A DNA stretch of 64,000 bases from Stutzerimonas stutzeri. GTDB lineage: Bacteria > Pseudomonadota > Gammaproteobacteria > Pseudomonadales > Pseudomonadaceae. Of this stretch, positions 34,619 to 42,892 are shown piece after piece. The position numbers and the translations under genes are program-made. Below the pieces are notes generated by a model, which was not told the origin of the DNA, did no database searches, and saw nothing but the letters and a program-made list of their open reading frames with translations. Position 1 is the first letter of the stretch. The number at the start of each line of letters is the position of its first letter. The DNA is taken from assembly GCF_009789555.1 (NCBI RefSeq), contig NZ_CP046902.1, forward strand, positions 1,814,001 through 1,878,000, given 5' to 3'.

Positions 34619-36184
34619 ATGTTGGACTCCAATCTCAAGACCCAGTTGAAGACCTACCTGGAAAAGGTCACCCAGCCGTTCGAGATCGTTGCGTCCCTCG
34701 GTGAGGGCGCCAAATCCCAGGAAATGCTCGGCTTGCTGGAAGACATCGCCAGCCTGAGCGACAAGATCACATTGCGTACCGATGGTGACGATGCCCGTCG
34801 CCCGTCGTTCGCGCTCAACCGCATCGGTGGCGACATCAGTCTGCGTTTCGCCGGCATCCCGATGGGGCATGAATTCACTTCGCTGGTCCTCGCCCTGCTA
34901 CAGGTCGGCGGGCATCCCTCGAAGACCGCGCCGGAAGTCATCGAGCAGATCAAGAACCTCGACGGCGAGTACAACTTCGAAACCTATTTCTCGCTGTCCT
35001 GCCAGAACTGCCCTGACGTGGTCCAGGCGCTGAACCTGATGGCCGTGCTCAACCCGAACATCCGCCACGTCGCCATCGACGGCGCGCTGTTCCAGGATGA
35101 GGTCAATGCGCGCCAGGTCATGTCGGTGCCGAGCATCTACCTCAACGGCGAACTGTTCGGCCAGGGCCGCATGGGCGAGGAAGAAATCCTCGCCAAGCTC
35201 GACACCGGCGCCGCGGCGCGCGATGCCGAGAAGCTCAGCGCCAAGGATGCCTTCGACGTGCTGGTAATCGGTGGTGGGCCGGCGGGCGCCGCAGCGGCGA
35301 TCTACGCGGCGCGTAAAGGCATTCGTACCGGTGTCGCCGCCGAGCGTTTCGGCGGGCAGGTGCTGGACACCATGGCCATCGAGAACTTCATCTCGGTGAC
35401 TGAAACCGAAGGTCCGAAACTGGCCCGTGCGCTGGAAAACCACGTGCGCGAGTACGACGTCGACATCATGAACCTGCAACGCGCGGCGGCGCTGGTTCCG
35501 GCGTCGAGCGAAGGCGGGCTGCACGAAATCAAGCTGGAAAACGGCGGTTCGCTGAAAGCCAAGACACTGATCCTGGCGACCGGTGCCCGCTGGCGCGAAA
35601 TGAACGTGCCGGGCGAGCAGGAATACCGCGGTCGCGGCGTGGCCTACTGCCCGCACTGCGACGGCCCGCTGTTCAAGGGCAAGCGCGTGGCGGTGATCGG
35701 CGGTGGTAACTCCGGCGTGGAAGCGGCCATCGACCTGGCCGGTATCGTCGCCCAGGTGACGCTGCTCGAATACGACAGCCAACTGCGTGCCGATGCGGTG
35801 CTGCAGAAGAAACTCTACAGCCTGCCAAACGTCACCGTGATCACCAGCGCGCTGACCAGCGAAGTCACCGGCGACGGGCAGAAGGTCAACGGCCTGGTCT
35901 ACAAGGACCGCAACTCCAGCGAATTCAACACCTTGGAGCTGGAAGGCATCTTCGTGCAGATCGGCCTGCTGCCCAACTCCGACTGGCTGAAGGGCACCGT
36001 GGAGCTGACCTCGCGCGGCGAGATCATCGTCGATGCGCGTGGCGAGACCTCGCTGCCGGGCATCTTCGCCGCCGGCGACGTCACCACCGTGCCGTACAAG
36101 CAGATCGTCATCGCGGTCGGCGAAGGTGCCAAGGCCTCGCTGAGCGCCTTCGACCACCTGATCCGCAGCTCTGTCGCCGACTGA
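34619..36184 (+). CDS. ahpF: Alkyl hydroperoxide reductase subunit F
   Basis: 521 residues. Flavoprotein that passes electrons from NADH to AhpC. N-terminal tandem thioredoxin-like domain with CQNC (Cys128/131); FAD-binding GGGPAGAAAAIYAARKG; redox YCPHCDGP (Cys344/347); NAD-binding GGGNSGVEAAID; C-terminal GIFAAGDVT. It is complete and pairs with ahpC; downstream is a strong terminator. Confidence 0.98.
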   Translation: MLDSNLKTQLKTYLEKVTQPFEIVASLGEGAKSQEMLGLLEDIASLSDKITLRTDGDDARRPSFALNRIGGDISLRFAGIPMGHEFTSLVLALLQVGGHPSKTAPEVIEQIKNLDGEYNFETYFSLSCQNCPDVVQALNLMAVLNPNIRHVAIDGALFQDEVNARQVMSVPSIYLNGELFGQGRMGEEEILAKLDTGAAARDAEKLSAKDAFDVLVIGGGPAGAAAAIYAARKGIRTGVAAERFGGQVLDTMAIENFISVTETEGPKLARALENHVREYDVDIMNLQRAAALVPASSEGGLHEIKLENGGSLKAKTLILATGARWREMNVPGEQEYRGRGVAYCPHCDGPLFKGKRVAVIGGGNSGVEAAIDLAGIVAQVTLLEYDSQLRADAVLQKKLYSLPNVTVITSALTSEVTGDGQKVNGLVYKDRNSSEFNTLELEGIFVQIGLLPNSDWLKGTVELTSRGEIIVDARGETSLPGIFAAGDVTTVPYKQIVIAVGEGAKASLSAFDHLIRSSVAD

Positions 36185-36198
36185 GCCTGACGGTAACG

Positions 36199-36236
36199 AA
36201 AAGGGGGAGCAGACTCGCGTCTGCTCCCCCTTTTTC
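36199..36236. terminator. Strong bidirectional terminator after ahpF
   Basis: GGGGGAGCAGAC / GTCTGCTCCCCC form a 12-bp stem extended by AAAA/TTTTT, with loop TCGC. A-run before and T-run after make it usable on both strands. It lies 14 bases after the ahpF stop. Confidence 0.93.
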
Positions 36237-36348
36237 GTTCTGGTGCCCTGGCCTCGAATGGGCCGGCAGGGTCGCAGGAGGATAGATAGCGCGAATCAGG
36301 GGTCTATCCGAATACACCGGGTCCGCTTTGGTCAGGTGGAAACGAGCG

Positions 36349-37536
36349 ATGGAAGCGGAAATCGAACGCTTCATCGAGCATGTACCAGCAGTCCATGGAG
36401 CGAATCCACCCATGAAGAGCGCGGATACGCCACAAGACGCCCGAGGGGCCGTGGTCACCCTGGCCAATCGAGGCCACGAGCCCCGGCACGAGAAGGTCGT
36501 GCATGAGCAGCTTGCCCAACGTCTGGCCGCGCTGCACGGGTTTGCCTTTCTCGGTGAATACGACCGTGGCGTCAGCTATGCGTGTCCGCTGTATTTCGTA
36601 CCGTCCAGCACCGTGGTGGGGGTGGGCCTCACCCGCGAGCTTGGAGTGGGCGGCGAGCGGGATCTGTTTGGTGGCGTCGTACCGCATGCCTTCATCGAAA
36701 CCAAGGCCATCACCCATCCCCTGGTCCGCCCGGATGCCGATTCGCCCGTTGGCTGGTCGCGCGAGTTCGCCCGACGCGTCACCGGCGGCGTTCTGCCTGG
36801 CTACAGCGTGTTCTCCCTGCATGACGCGCGAGAGGCGGGCCGGCGCCTGCTGAACGAAGGTGCGTTGCGAATCAAGCCCGTCAGGGCCACTGGCGGTCGC
36901 GGGCAGGAGCGGGTGAGCACCGCCCAGGCGCTCGACCATGCGCTGGAGAAGATGGATGAAGCCGAGCTGGCACAGTATGGGCTGGTACTCGAGGCTCACC
37001 TGGAGCACGTGACTACTTTCAGCGTAGGGCAGATCCGCGTTGCCGGACGAGTCCTGAGCTACTACGGGACTCAGCGGCTGACCGGCGACAATTCAGGTGA
37101 AACCGTCTACGGCGGATCGGACCTGCTGGTGGTCGAGGGTGATTTCGACACGCTGCTCGGCCTCGACCTGCCGGAACGAACCCGTCTTGCCATCGCCCAG
37201 GCACAAATCTATGACACGGCCGCTTCGGCCTGCTTTCGACATTTCTACGCGTCCCGGCGCAACTACGACATCGCTCAGGGCATCGATGACAGAGGCAGGG
37301 CCTGTTCCGGCGTGCTGGAGCAATCCTGGCGAATCGGGGGCGCCAGCGGTGCGGAGATTGCGGCGCTGGAGGCCTTCGTCCAGGGACGTGGACCGGTCAT
37401 TCGCGCCTCATCGGTCGAGCTGTACGGCGAATCGGTCGTACCGGAAGGCGCAACGGTGCTGTTTCGCGGTGAAGACGAAGAAGTCGGCTTCATAACCAAA
37501 TACACAATGGTGGAGGAACATGGCAACCCACAGTGA
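36349..37536 (+). CDS. DUF3182 family protein, ATP-grasp-like
   Basis: 395 residues. Recognised from memory as the DUF3182 family. It has ATP-grasp-like features: RIKPVRATGGRGQ (residues 174-186), like the lysine-glycine ATP-phosphate loop, LVLEAHLEHV (212-221) at the adenine-binding strand position, and GDNSGETVYGGSDL (246-259), rich in candidate metal/substrate ligands. No signal peptide or membrane segment. It overlaps the next gene by 17 bases. The reaction is unknown; ATP-grasp enzymes usually join a carboxylate to an amine or thiol. ATG 36349 has AGGTGGA eight bases upstream; ATG 36412 is an alternative. Confidence 0.8.
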   Translation: MEAEIERFIEHVPAVHGANPPMKSADTPQDARGAVVTLANRGHEPRHEKVVHEQLAQRLAALHGFAFLGEYDRGVSYACPLYFVPSSTVVGVGLTRELGVGGERDLFGGVVPHAFIETKAITHPLVRPDADSPVGWSREFARRVTGGVLPGYSVFSLHDAREAGRRLLNEGALRIKPVRATGGRGQERVSTAQALDHALEKMDEAELAQYGLVLEAHLEHVTTFSVGQIRVAGRVLSYYGTQRLTGDNSGETVYGGSDLLVVEGDFDTLLGLDLPERTRLAIAQAQIYDTAASACFRHFYASRRNYDIAQGIDDRGRACSGVLEQSWRIGGASGAEIAALEAFVQGRGPVIRASSVELYGESVVPEGATVLFRGEDEEVGFITKYTMVEEHGNPQ

Positions 37537-38293
37537 GAGCGTTGACATCCTCGTGGATGACGAACACATCGCCGGTACTTTCCTGTCGCCACCGACGAAG
37601 CTGCCCGGCGTGCTTTTCGTGCACGGCTGGGGCGGCAGTCAGGAACGAGACCTGACTCGCGCGCGTGGCATCGCCGGGCTGGGCTGTATCTGTCTGTCTT
37701 TCGATTTGCGCGGGCACGCCCTGACGCTGGCGCAGCAGCAGACCGTCACACGGGAGCAGAATCTGCGCGATCTGCTGGCGGCCTACGACTTGTTGGTGCA
37801 ACACCCCAATATCGACCCTTCGGCCATCGCGGTGGTCGGCACCAGCTATGGCGGATATCTGGCGGCGCTGCTGACCACCCTGCGGCCGGTCAGGTGGCTG
37901 GCGATGCGCGTGCCGGCGCTGTATGGCGACGATGATTGGCCAGTGCCCAAGCGGCAGCTGGACCGCGACCTGCTCAACCGGCTGCGGGGCCGGCGGGTCA
38001 GCCCGGAAGAGAACCGGGCACTGGCGGCCTGTGCCGAGTTTCGAGGTGACGTGCTGATCGTCGAGTCGGAGCACGACCACTTGGTCCCGCACAGCACGAT
38101 CATGAGTTATCGGGCGGCGTTTCAGCAGACGCACTCGCTGACTCACCGCATCATTCTTGGCGCTGACCATGGCCTGACGAATGAGAGTTGCCAGAAGGCC
38201 TACACGGACATTCTCGTCAAATGGGCGACCGAGATGGTCGTCGGGGCGCGCATCGATCAGCAGCAGGGGGCGGCTGCCGCCAGATCCTGCTAG
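37520..38293 (+). CDS. Alpha/beta hydrolase (serine hydrolase) paired with DUF3182
   Basis: 257 residues. Complete catalytic triad can be placed: Ser109 in GTSYGG, Asp186 in ESEHDHLVP, His217 in GADHGL; HGWGGS (35-40) makes the oxyanion hole. No signal peptide, so cytoplasmic. GGAGG lies just before the start, inside the DUF3182 frame, and the 17-base overlap shows tight coupling. Likely an esterase or peptidase acting on the product or substrate of the ATP-grasp-like partner (inference). Its last four bases overlap the end of the convergent membrane protein. Confidence 0.88.
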   Translation: MATHSESVDILVDDEHIAGTFLSPPTKLPGVLFVHGWGGSQERDLTRARGIAGLGCICLSFDLRGHALTLAQQQTVTREQNLRDLLAAYDLLVQHPNIDPSAIAVVGTSYGGYLAALLTTLRPVRWLAMRVPALYGDDDWPVPKRQLDRDLLNRLRGRRVSPEENRALAACAEFRGDVLIVESEHDHLVPHSTIMSYRAAFQQTHSLTHRIILGADHGLTNESCQKAYTDILVKWATEMVVGARIDQQQGAAAARSC

Positions 38294-39318
38294 CCCGGTG
38301 GGACGGGGGGCTCGATTGGCCCGACAAAGCGACTCCAGCGACGGTCGAGCACTTGCTGCTTGAGCACTTCGATGACATCGACCAGCAGCTCTTCCAGGGC
38401 AAGGTCGGTGTGCTCGTCCTGATAGACCCAGGCTTCGAAGCATTCGTCGGCCAGATTGCGGGCCAGTCGTTGGAACTGGGCTCCCTGCAGACCATCGACC
38501 GCGCCCTGCAGGAGCCGCGCGGCGATATCGGCCAGGGCATCGTCCAGGGTGTCGGCGACCCGGTCGCCCAGCGGCAGACGGCGCAAACGATTGACCTCGG
38601 GGTTGTTCGCCAGCGCCTGGTGGATCAGGCTGCCGACGTAGCCTTCGATGGCGCCCCGATTGTCGCGGTAACCGTTGTCCAGCATCCCATGCAGGCGACG
38701 GGACAGGTCGTCGAGCAGCCGCTCTTTGCGGGGCCGCACCACTTCCTGGAGTAGCCTGCGCGAGAGGTCGTCGCTGGCGCCTATCTCTTGCTGCATACGG
38801 CTGAACAGCCGCACCATGACGCGGTCGGACAGTTCTTCGAGCAGCAGCGAATAGTAGCGATGCACGACGCTGAATATGGCCCATCGCCTGACGTCGATCA
38901 GCCCCAGCCGTTGCAGTCGGAGCAGCAGGCTGCCGACGCGCAGCACCCGCAGCCAGCGGAAACCGCTCAGAGGGATGCAACCGAGCACGTCGTACCAATG
39001 GGCGAACGGATAGTAGTACCAGCGTGCATAGCGCCGTTCGAACAACGCAACGGTCCAGCCGAGGATCACGTCGAGAATGAAAATCGCGACGAAACCGAGA
39101 TCGATCACCTGGAAGTTGCGGTGAATCAAGCTTTCGTAGCGCTGATGGAAGGCGGGCAGCCACTCGGCGATAAGCCGGTTGATCGGCTGCACGGCGAACA
39201 GGCTGTCGAACAGGATCAGCCCCAGGTTGATGCACACCAGCAGGACGATGAACGCTTCCCAGGCTGCATGCAGCCCGTTACGCAAGCGTTCGCGCCGGTC
39301 CACGGCTGGTTCAGGCAT
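38290..39318 (-). CDS. Membrane protein with voltage-sensor-like domain and soluble helical C-terminus
   Basis: 342 residues. Four N-terminal membrane segments: ~20-42, ~68-92, ~103-116 and ~120-141. The fourth is arginine-patterned (Arg121, 124, 127, 134, 137, three-residue steps) like an S4 helix, and acidic residues Asp73, Asp83 (segment 2) and Asp110 (segment 3) could be counter-charges. No S5-pore-S6 follows; residues ~145-342 are soluble, helical and charged. This recalls the ion-transport superfamily sensor module; the protein may be annotated as an ion transporter. Start ATG 39318 overlaps the adenosyltransferase stop by eight bases, so the genes are coupled. Function unknown. Confidence 0.75.
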   Translation of the reverse strand: MPEPAVDRRERLRNGLHAAWEAFIVLLVCINLGLILFDSLFAVQPINRLIAEWLPAFHQRYESLIHRNFQVIDLGFVAIFILDVILGWTVALFERRYARWYYYPFAHWYDVLGCIPLSGFRWLRVLRVGSLLLRLQRLGLIDVRRWAIFSVVHRYYSLLLEELSDRVMVRLFSRMQQEIGASDDLSRRLLQEVVRPRKERLLDDLSRRLHGMLDNGYRDNRGAIEGYVGSLIHQALANNPEVNRLRRLPLGDRVADTLDDALADIAARLLQGAVDGLQGAQFQRLARNLADECFEAWVYQDEHTDLALEELLVDVIEVLKQQVLDRRWSRFVGPIEPPVPPG

Positions 39319-39901
39319 CGGCTTTCGCGGGCGCACTGGCGGCATGCCAGAGGATTTCCGCACAGCCCTGGCGGCGTGCAATCAGGCGGGCAACCACGAA
39401 AAACAGGTCCGAGAGACGATTGAGGTAGGCCAGCCCGACCGGGCGCAACGGCTCGATGGCATTGAGCTGCTGGCAGCGCCTTTCGCCCGTTCGGGCCATG
39501 CTGCGGCACAGATGGGCCAGCGCGATCAAGCGCGTTCCGCCTGGCATGATGAAATCTTCGAGCGGTCCCAGCTCGGCATTCCAGTGGTCGATGGCCGCCT
39601 CCAGCCGCGCCACTTCGGTGTCGGCCAAGGCTTGATAATCCGGCATCGCCAGCTCACCGCCCAGATCGAACAAACGGTGCTGGCAAGGACCCAGGACTTC
39701 AATCAATTCGGCCAGGTCGGGCCAGCGTGCCTGGGCTTCGGCCAGCTCGGCGAGCAACAGCCCCAACTGGCTGTTGAGCGTATCGATTTCGCCCATGGCT
39801 TCGACCCTTGGGTGATCCTTCGGAACCCGCCGGCCATCGGCCAGGCCGGTTTCCCCTGTGTCGCCTGTACGGGTGTAGATCTTGGAGAGTCGATTGCCCA
39901 T
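39311..39901 (-). CDS. Cob(I)alamin adenosyltransferase, PduO type
   Basis: 196 residues. Transfers adenosyl from ATP to cob(I)alamin to make coenzyme B12. N-terminal ATP loop YTRTGDTGETGLADGRRVPKD, then VEAMGEIDTLNSQLGLLLAE, the FIMPGGT motif, CRSMARTGERRC and a C-terminal LNRLSDLFFVVAR. These define the PduO/MMAB family rather than CobA (BtuR). Position within the RR-panE-kinase run suggests co-transcription; no other cobalamin genes are nearby. Confidence 0.95.
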   Translation of the reverse strand: MGNRLSKIYTRTGDTGETGLADGRRVPKDHPRVEAMGEIDTLNSQLGLLLAELAEAQARWPDLAELIEVLGPCQHRLFDLGGELAMPDYQALADTEVARLEAAIDHWNAELGPLEDFIMPGGTRLIALAHLCRSMARTGERRCQQLNAIEPLRPVGLAYLNRLSDLFFVVARLIARRQGCAEILWHAASAPAKADA

Positions 39902-39922
39902 CGGTGAATTCCTGGTTCAGCT

Positions 39923-41932
39923 TCAGTTGGTTTCGGATGCCGATGTCAGTGGCAGGCGCAGGGTAAACACGGTCCCCTGGTCCGGCCTGCTCTGTACTTC
40001 CATCTGGCCCTTGTGATTGTTGGTGATGATGAAATACGAAACGGAAAGGCCCAGCCCGGTTCCCTGACCCACCTCCTTGGTGGTGAAAAAAGGCTCAAAG
40101 ATCCGTTTGCGGATGTGTTCGGGAATGCCGCCGCCGTTGTCTTCCACCTGGATTTCCGCCCATGGCGGATTCAGACGCGTGCGCAGCGTGATCTGGCCTG
40201 GACCTCGGTGCGGTTTCTGGTGAATGGCCTGCGCGGCATTCTTGAGCAGGTTCAGCAGGACCTGCTCGAGTTCGTTGCCGATGCAGGGCACGCGGTCTAC
40301 TTGCGGGTCGAAGTCGCGGATGATCTCCAGCGAACGGAAGTCGAAGCCGTCCAGTAGCGCGAAATCACTGCCTGCGATCTCCAGCGCCTGGTCGATCAGC
40401 ACCGTCAGCTGGCATTCGGCCAGCTGTCGATTGCTCAGCCGACTGAAACTCAGCATGTGGCTGACGATCTTGGCCGCGCGCGAGCCGGCCTGCTGAATCC
40501 CATCGAGCAACTGGGGGATTTCGCGGCGCTGCAGGTACTGGTTCACCGCTTCCAGCAATACGCCGGTTTCCTCGGCAGCCTCGCGGTTTCGCTCCAAGTC
40601 CGGTGACAGGCGCCGGCGAATGTTCTGCGCGTTATGGAGGATGGCGCCGAGCGGGTTATTGATCTCATGGGCCATGCCGGCGGCGAGGCTGCCCACCGAC
40701 AGCATCTTTTCCGATTGCACCATGATCTCTTCCATGTTGATGCGCTCGGTGATGTCATCGATACGGATGACCACACCGCGCCCGCCGCCGCCCATCAAGG
40801 GGTAGAGCGTCAGCGCGTAGTGCCGGGGTTCATCATTGAAGGTCCAGGTGACCCGCTCGATCTTCTCGACCTGATGGCGTTCAGAGGTTCGACGAATTTG
40901 GGTCAGGAAGGGTCTCAGCGGTTCGAAGGCGATGAATACGGGCTGGTTCAAGGCGTCGTCGATAGAGGTCCCGGACAGTGCGCTGGCCTGCTGATTCCAT
41001 TGGGTCACGTAGAGCTGTTCGTCCAGAGCGATGAGCACCGAGGGCATCGAGTCGATGATGCTGTTGAGGTAGTTCTGAAAACCGGTGAGCTTCTTTTCGA
41101 TCTTGCTGCGAACCTGGACCTCCAGCTCGAGCTTGCGGTTGGAATGACGGGTTTCTTCCGCCAGGCCCTGGGCATGGTCGAATGCGTCCTGGGCATCGTC
41201 GCGGGCGCGCTTGAGTTGCTGCTCGCGTGCTTCCATGCGTGAGAGCATGGTGTTGAAGGCATCGGCCAGACGACCGATCTCGTCCTGGCTCCTCGCCGTT
41301 GCCCGCAACGAATAGTTTTCTTCGCGGGTCACTTGTCGGGAGAGGGCCTCGAGATCGCGAATCGGCCGGGTGATCAGTTGGCGAATCTGTCGGGCGACCA
41401 GCGCCCAGAGCAGCAGGCTGGCCACGAGAATGGCGAGACTGGCAGTCAAGGTGCCGGTGTAGAACGCGCCGGGCAGTTCGCTGCTGGCCACGATCAGCAA
41501 ATGACCAGGCCGCCCGCCGCGCTGCGGAAGTTCCACGAGCAGGTTGGCGCGCATCTCGGTTTTCTGCCAGGTCGAGAGCTCGCTGATCTGCTGCGGCAGG
41601 TCCAGCGGATCGCCCCGATACAGCTGGGCCAGGCGTCGTCCCGTGCTGTCGTAGACCACGGCTGCGCGCAACGGAGCGTAGTCGTTCAGCTTCTGCAACA
41701 GCTCGCCGGCGGCCGCTTCGGATTCCAGGGCCCGGTTGCTCAGCTCGGGTGTCGCCAGCAGCGCGCCCAGGGTATGCATGGCCTGCGGCGCGACGCTCTG
41801 GCGGGAAATCCAGTAGGCCGCGCTGATGAATGCCAGGTTGGAGACCAACAGCACGGCAGCAAGCAGGACGAGCAGAGCGATCAGCAATTTCCGGCCGACC
41901 GGCAGATTTTCAAGGCGCTGGCGCAGGGTCAT
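39923..41932 (-). CDS. Membrane sensor histidine kinase (HAMP-PAS-HisKA-HATPase)
   Basis: 669 residues. Membrane helix ~15-37, periplasmic sensor ~40-160, second helix ~165-187, HAMP linker, coiled coil, a PAS domain (~280-390), then the phospho-acceptor His in MAHEINNPLGAILHNAQN, an N-box NLLKNAAQAI, G1 DNGGGIP, F box and G2 GQGTGLGL. Signal unknown. It lacks a receiver domain. No adjacent DNA-binding response regulator is seen; the RR-GGDEF-like gene two genes upstream is the likely partner. ATG 41932 chosen; GTG 41941 is possible. It is 42 bases downstream of the PanE-like gene. Confidence 0.92.
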   Translation of the reverse strand: MTLRQRLENLPVGRKLLIALLVLLAAVLLVSNLAFISAAYWISRQSVAPQAMHTLGALLATPELSNRALESEAAAGELLQKLNDYAPLRAAVVYDSTGRRLAQLYRGDPLDLPQQISELSTWQKTEMRANLLVELPQRGGRPGHLLIVASSELPGAFYTGTLTASLAILVASLLLWALVARQIRQLITRPIRDLEALSRQVTREENYSLRATARSQDEIGRLADAFNTMLSRMEAREQQLKRARDDAQDAFDHAQGLAEETRHSNRKLELEVQVRSKIEKKLTGFQNYLNSIIDSMPSVLIALDEQLYVTQWNQQASALSGTSIDDALNQPVFIAFEPLRPFLTQIRRTSERHQVEKIERVTWTFNDEPRHYALTLYPLMGGGGRGVVIRIDDITERINMEEIMVQSEKMLSVGSLAAGMAHEINNPLGAILHNAQNIRRRLSPDLERNREAAEETGVLLEAVNQYLQRREIPQLLDGIQQAGSRAAKIVSHMLSFSRLSNRQLAECQLTVLIDQALEIAGSDFALLDGFDFRSLEIIRDFDPQVDRVPCIGNELEQVLLNLLKNAAQAIHQKPHRGPGQITLRTRLNPPWAEIQVEDNGGGIPEHIRKRIFEPFFTTKEVGQGTGLGLSVSYFIITNNHKGQMEVQSRPDQGTVFTLRLPLTSASETN

Positions 41933-41974
41933 GGCAGACACGAACTGAGGGTGTTCCAGCAGGGTAGCGGTGCC

Positions 41975-42892
41975 TCAGTCCGCGGGCAATCCATGGCGGC
42001 GCAGGAACGCCTGGAGTCGCTCCAGCAACCCGCACAGCTCGGGTGTCGCCAGCCCCTGTCGTTGCGCAGTCCTGCACGCCTGGCCGAGCAGGAAGCTGAC
42101 TTCGGTCCGGCGCCCGTTTCGTACGTCCTGATACATCGAGGAATAGTTGTTGGCGGTTGCCTCGACTACACGTAGCACTTCATCCTCGAGCCCCTCGGCG
42201 GCACCCGCCTGATTGCAGGCCCGCAGCAGATCGCCGAGCTCGTTGCACAGCCTGTGCAGTGACGTACGTTGAGTCAGCAACTGGCCGTTGCGGCAGTCAT
42301 GCAGGACGCTCAGGGGGTTGATGGCGCAGTTGATGGCTAGCTTGCGCCAGAGCTTGCCGAGGATATCGTCCGTCCAGGCGTAGGGGATGCCTGCTGCATC
42401 CAGCTCGGCGAGCCAGGACGGCGGCGTGCGCCCCTCGGGTGCGCCCAGCCAGTTGTGCCCCTGGCCGGCATGCACGATTCGAAAATCCCCCTCACGGTAA
42501 GCCCCCTCGGTACTCGAGACGAATACACAGCGGCTGTCCGGCCAGCGTTCAGCAATGGCTTGCTGGCTGCCCAGCCCATTCTGCAGCAGCAGGATATCGG
42601 CTCCCTTGACCAGGCGGGGCGCCAGTTCGGCAATGGCGGCCTCGGCATCGTAGGCTTTGCAAGCGACCAGCAATCGGCTTATCGGCGTGCGGGCATCGGG
42701 CAGCTCCGCCGCTACAGGATAGAGGCTGCACCGGTCATGCTCGATCAGGCTCAGGCCGCCGGAGGCGTGGTAATCGGCGAGCCGCTGTGGGGTGCGCAGG
42801 ATGACTCGCGGCGGTACGCCGGCCCGAAACAGGCGCGTCGCCCAGAGCCCGCCCAGGCTGCCCGCACCGAGGATGTGCCAGGAAGGCGTCAT
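41975..42892 (-). CDS. PanE-like 2-dehydropantoate 2-reductase family protein
   Basis: 305 residues. N-terminal NADP-binding GAGSLGGLWATRL; ACKAYD and LQNGLGSQQ blocks; the WRKLAINCAINPLSVL catalytic helix carrying the conserved Lys and Asn; and the NYSSMYQDVRNGRRTEV substrate loop. These are the ketopantoate-reductase family marks, so it probably supplies pantoate for CoA, though genomes of this genus often have more than one family member. Overlaps the upstream response regulator stop by one base (TGATG). Confidence 0.9.
   Translation of the reverse strand: MTPSWHILGAGSLGGLWATRLFRAGVPPRVILRTPQRLADYHASGGLSLIEHDRCSLYPVAAELPDARTPISRLLVACKAYDAEAAIAELAPRLVKGADILLLQNGLGSQQAIAERWPDSRCVFVSSTEGAYREGDFRIVHAGQGHNWLGAPEGRTPPSWLAELDAAGIPYAWTDDILGKLWRKLAINCAINPLSVLHDCRNGQLLTQRTSLHRLCNELGDLLRACNQAGAAEGLEDEVLRVVEATANNYSSMYQDVRNGRRTEVSFLLGQACRTAQRQGLATPELCGLLERLQAFLRRHGLPAD

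Noticed and set aside
34898..36157. 419-codon open frame antisense to ahpF
   Set aside because: Shadow of a well-recognised gene; no start site.
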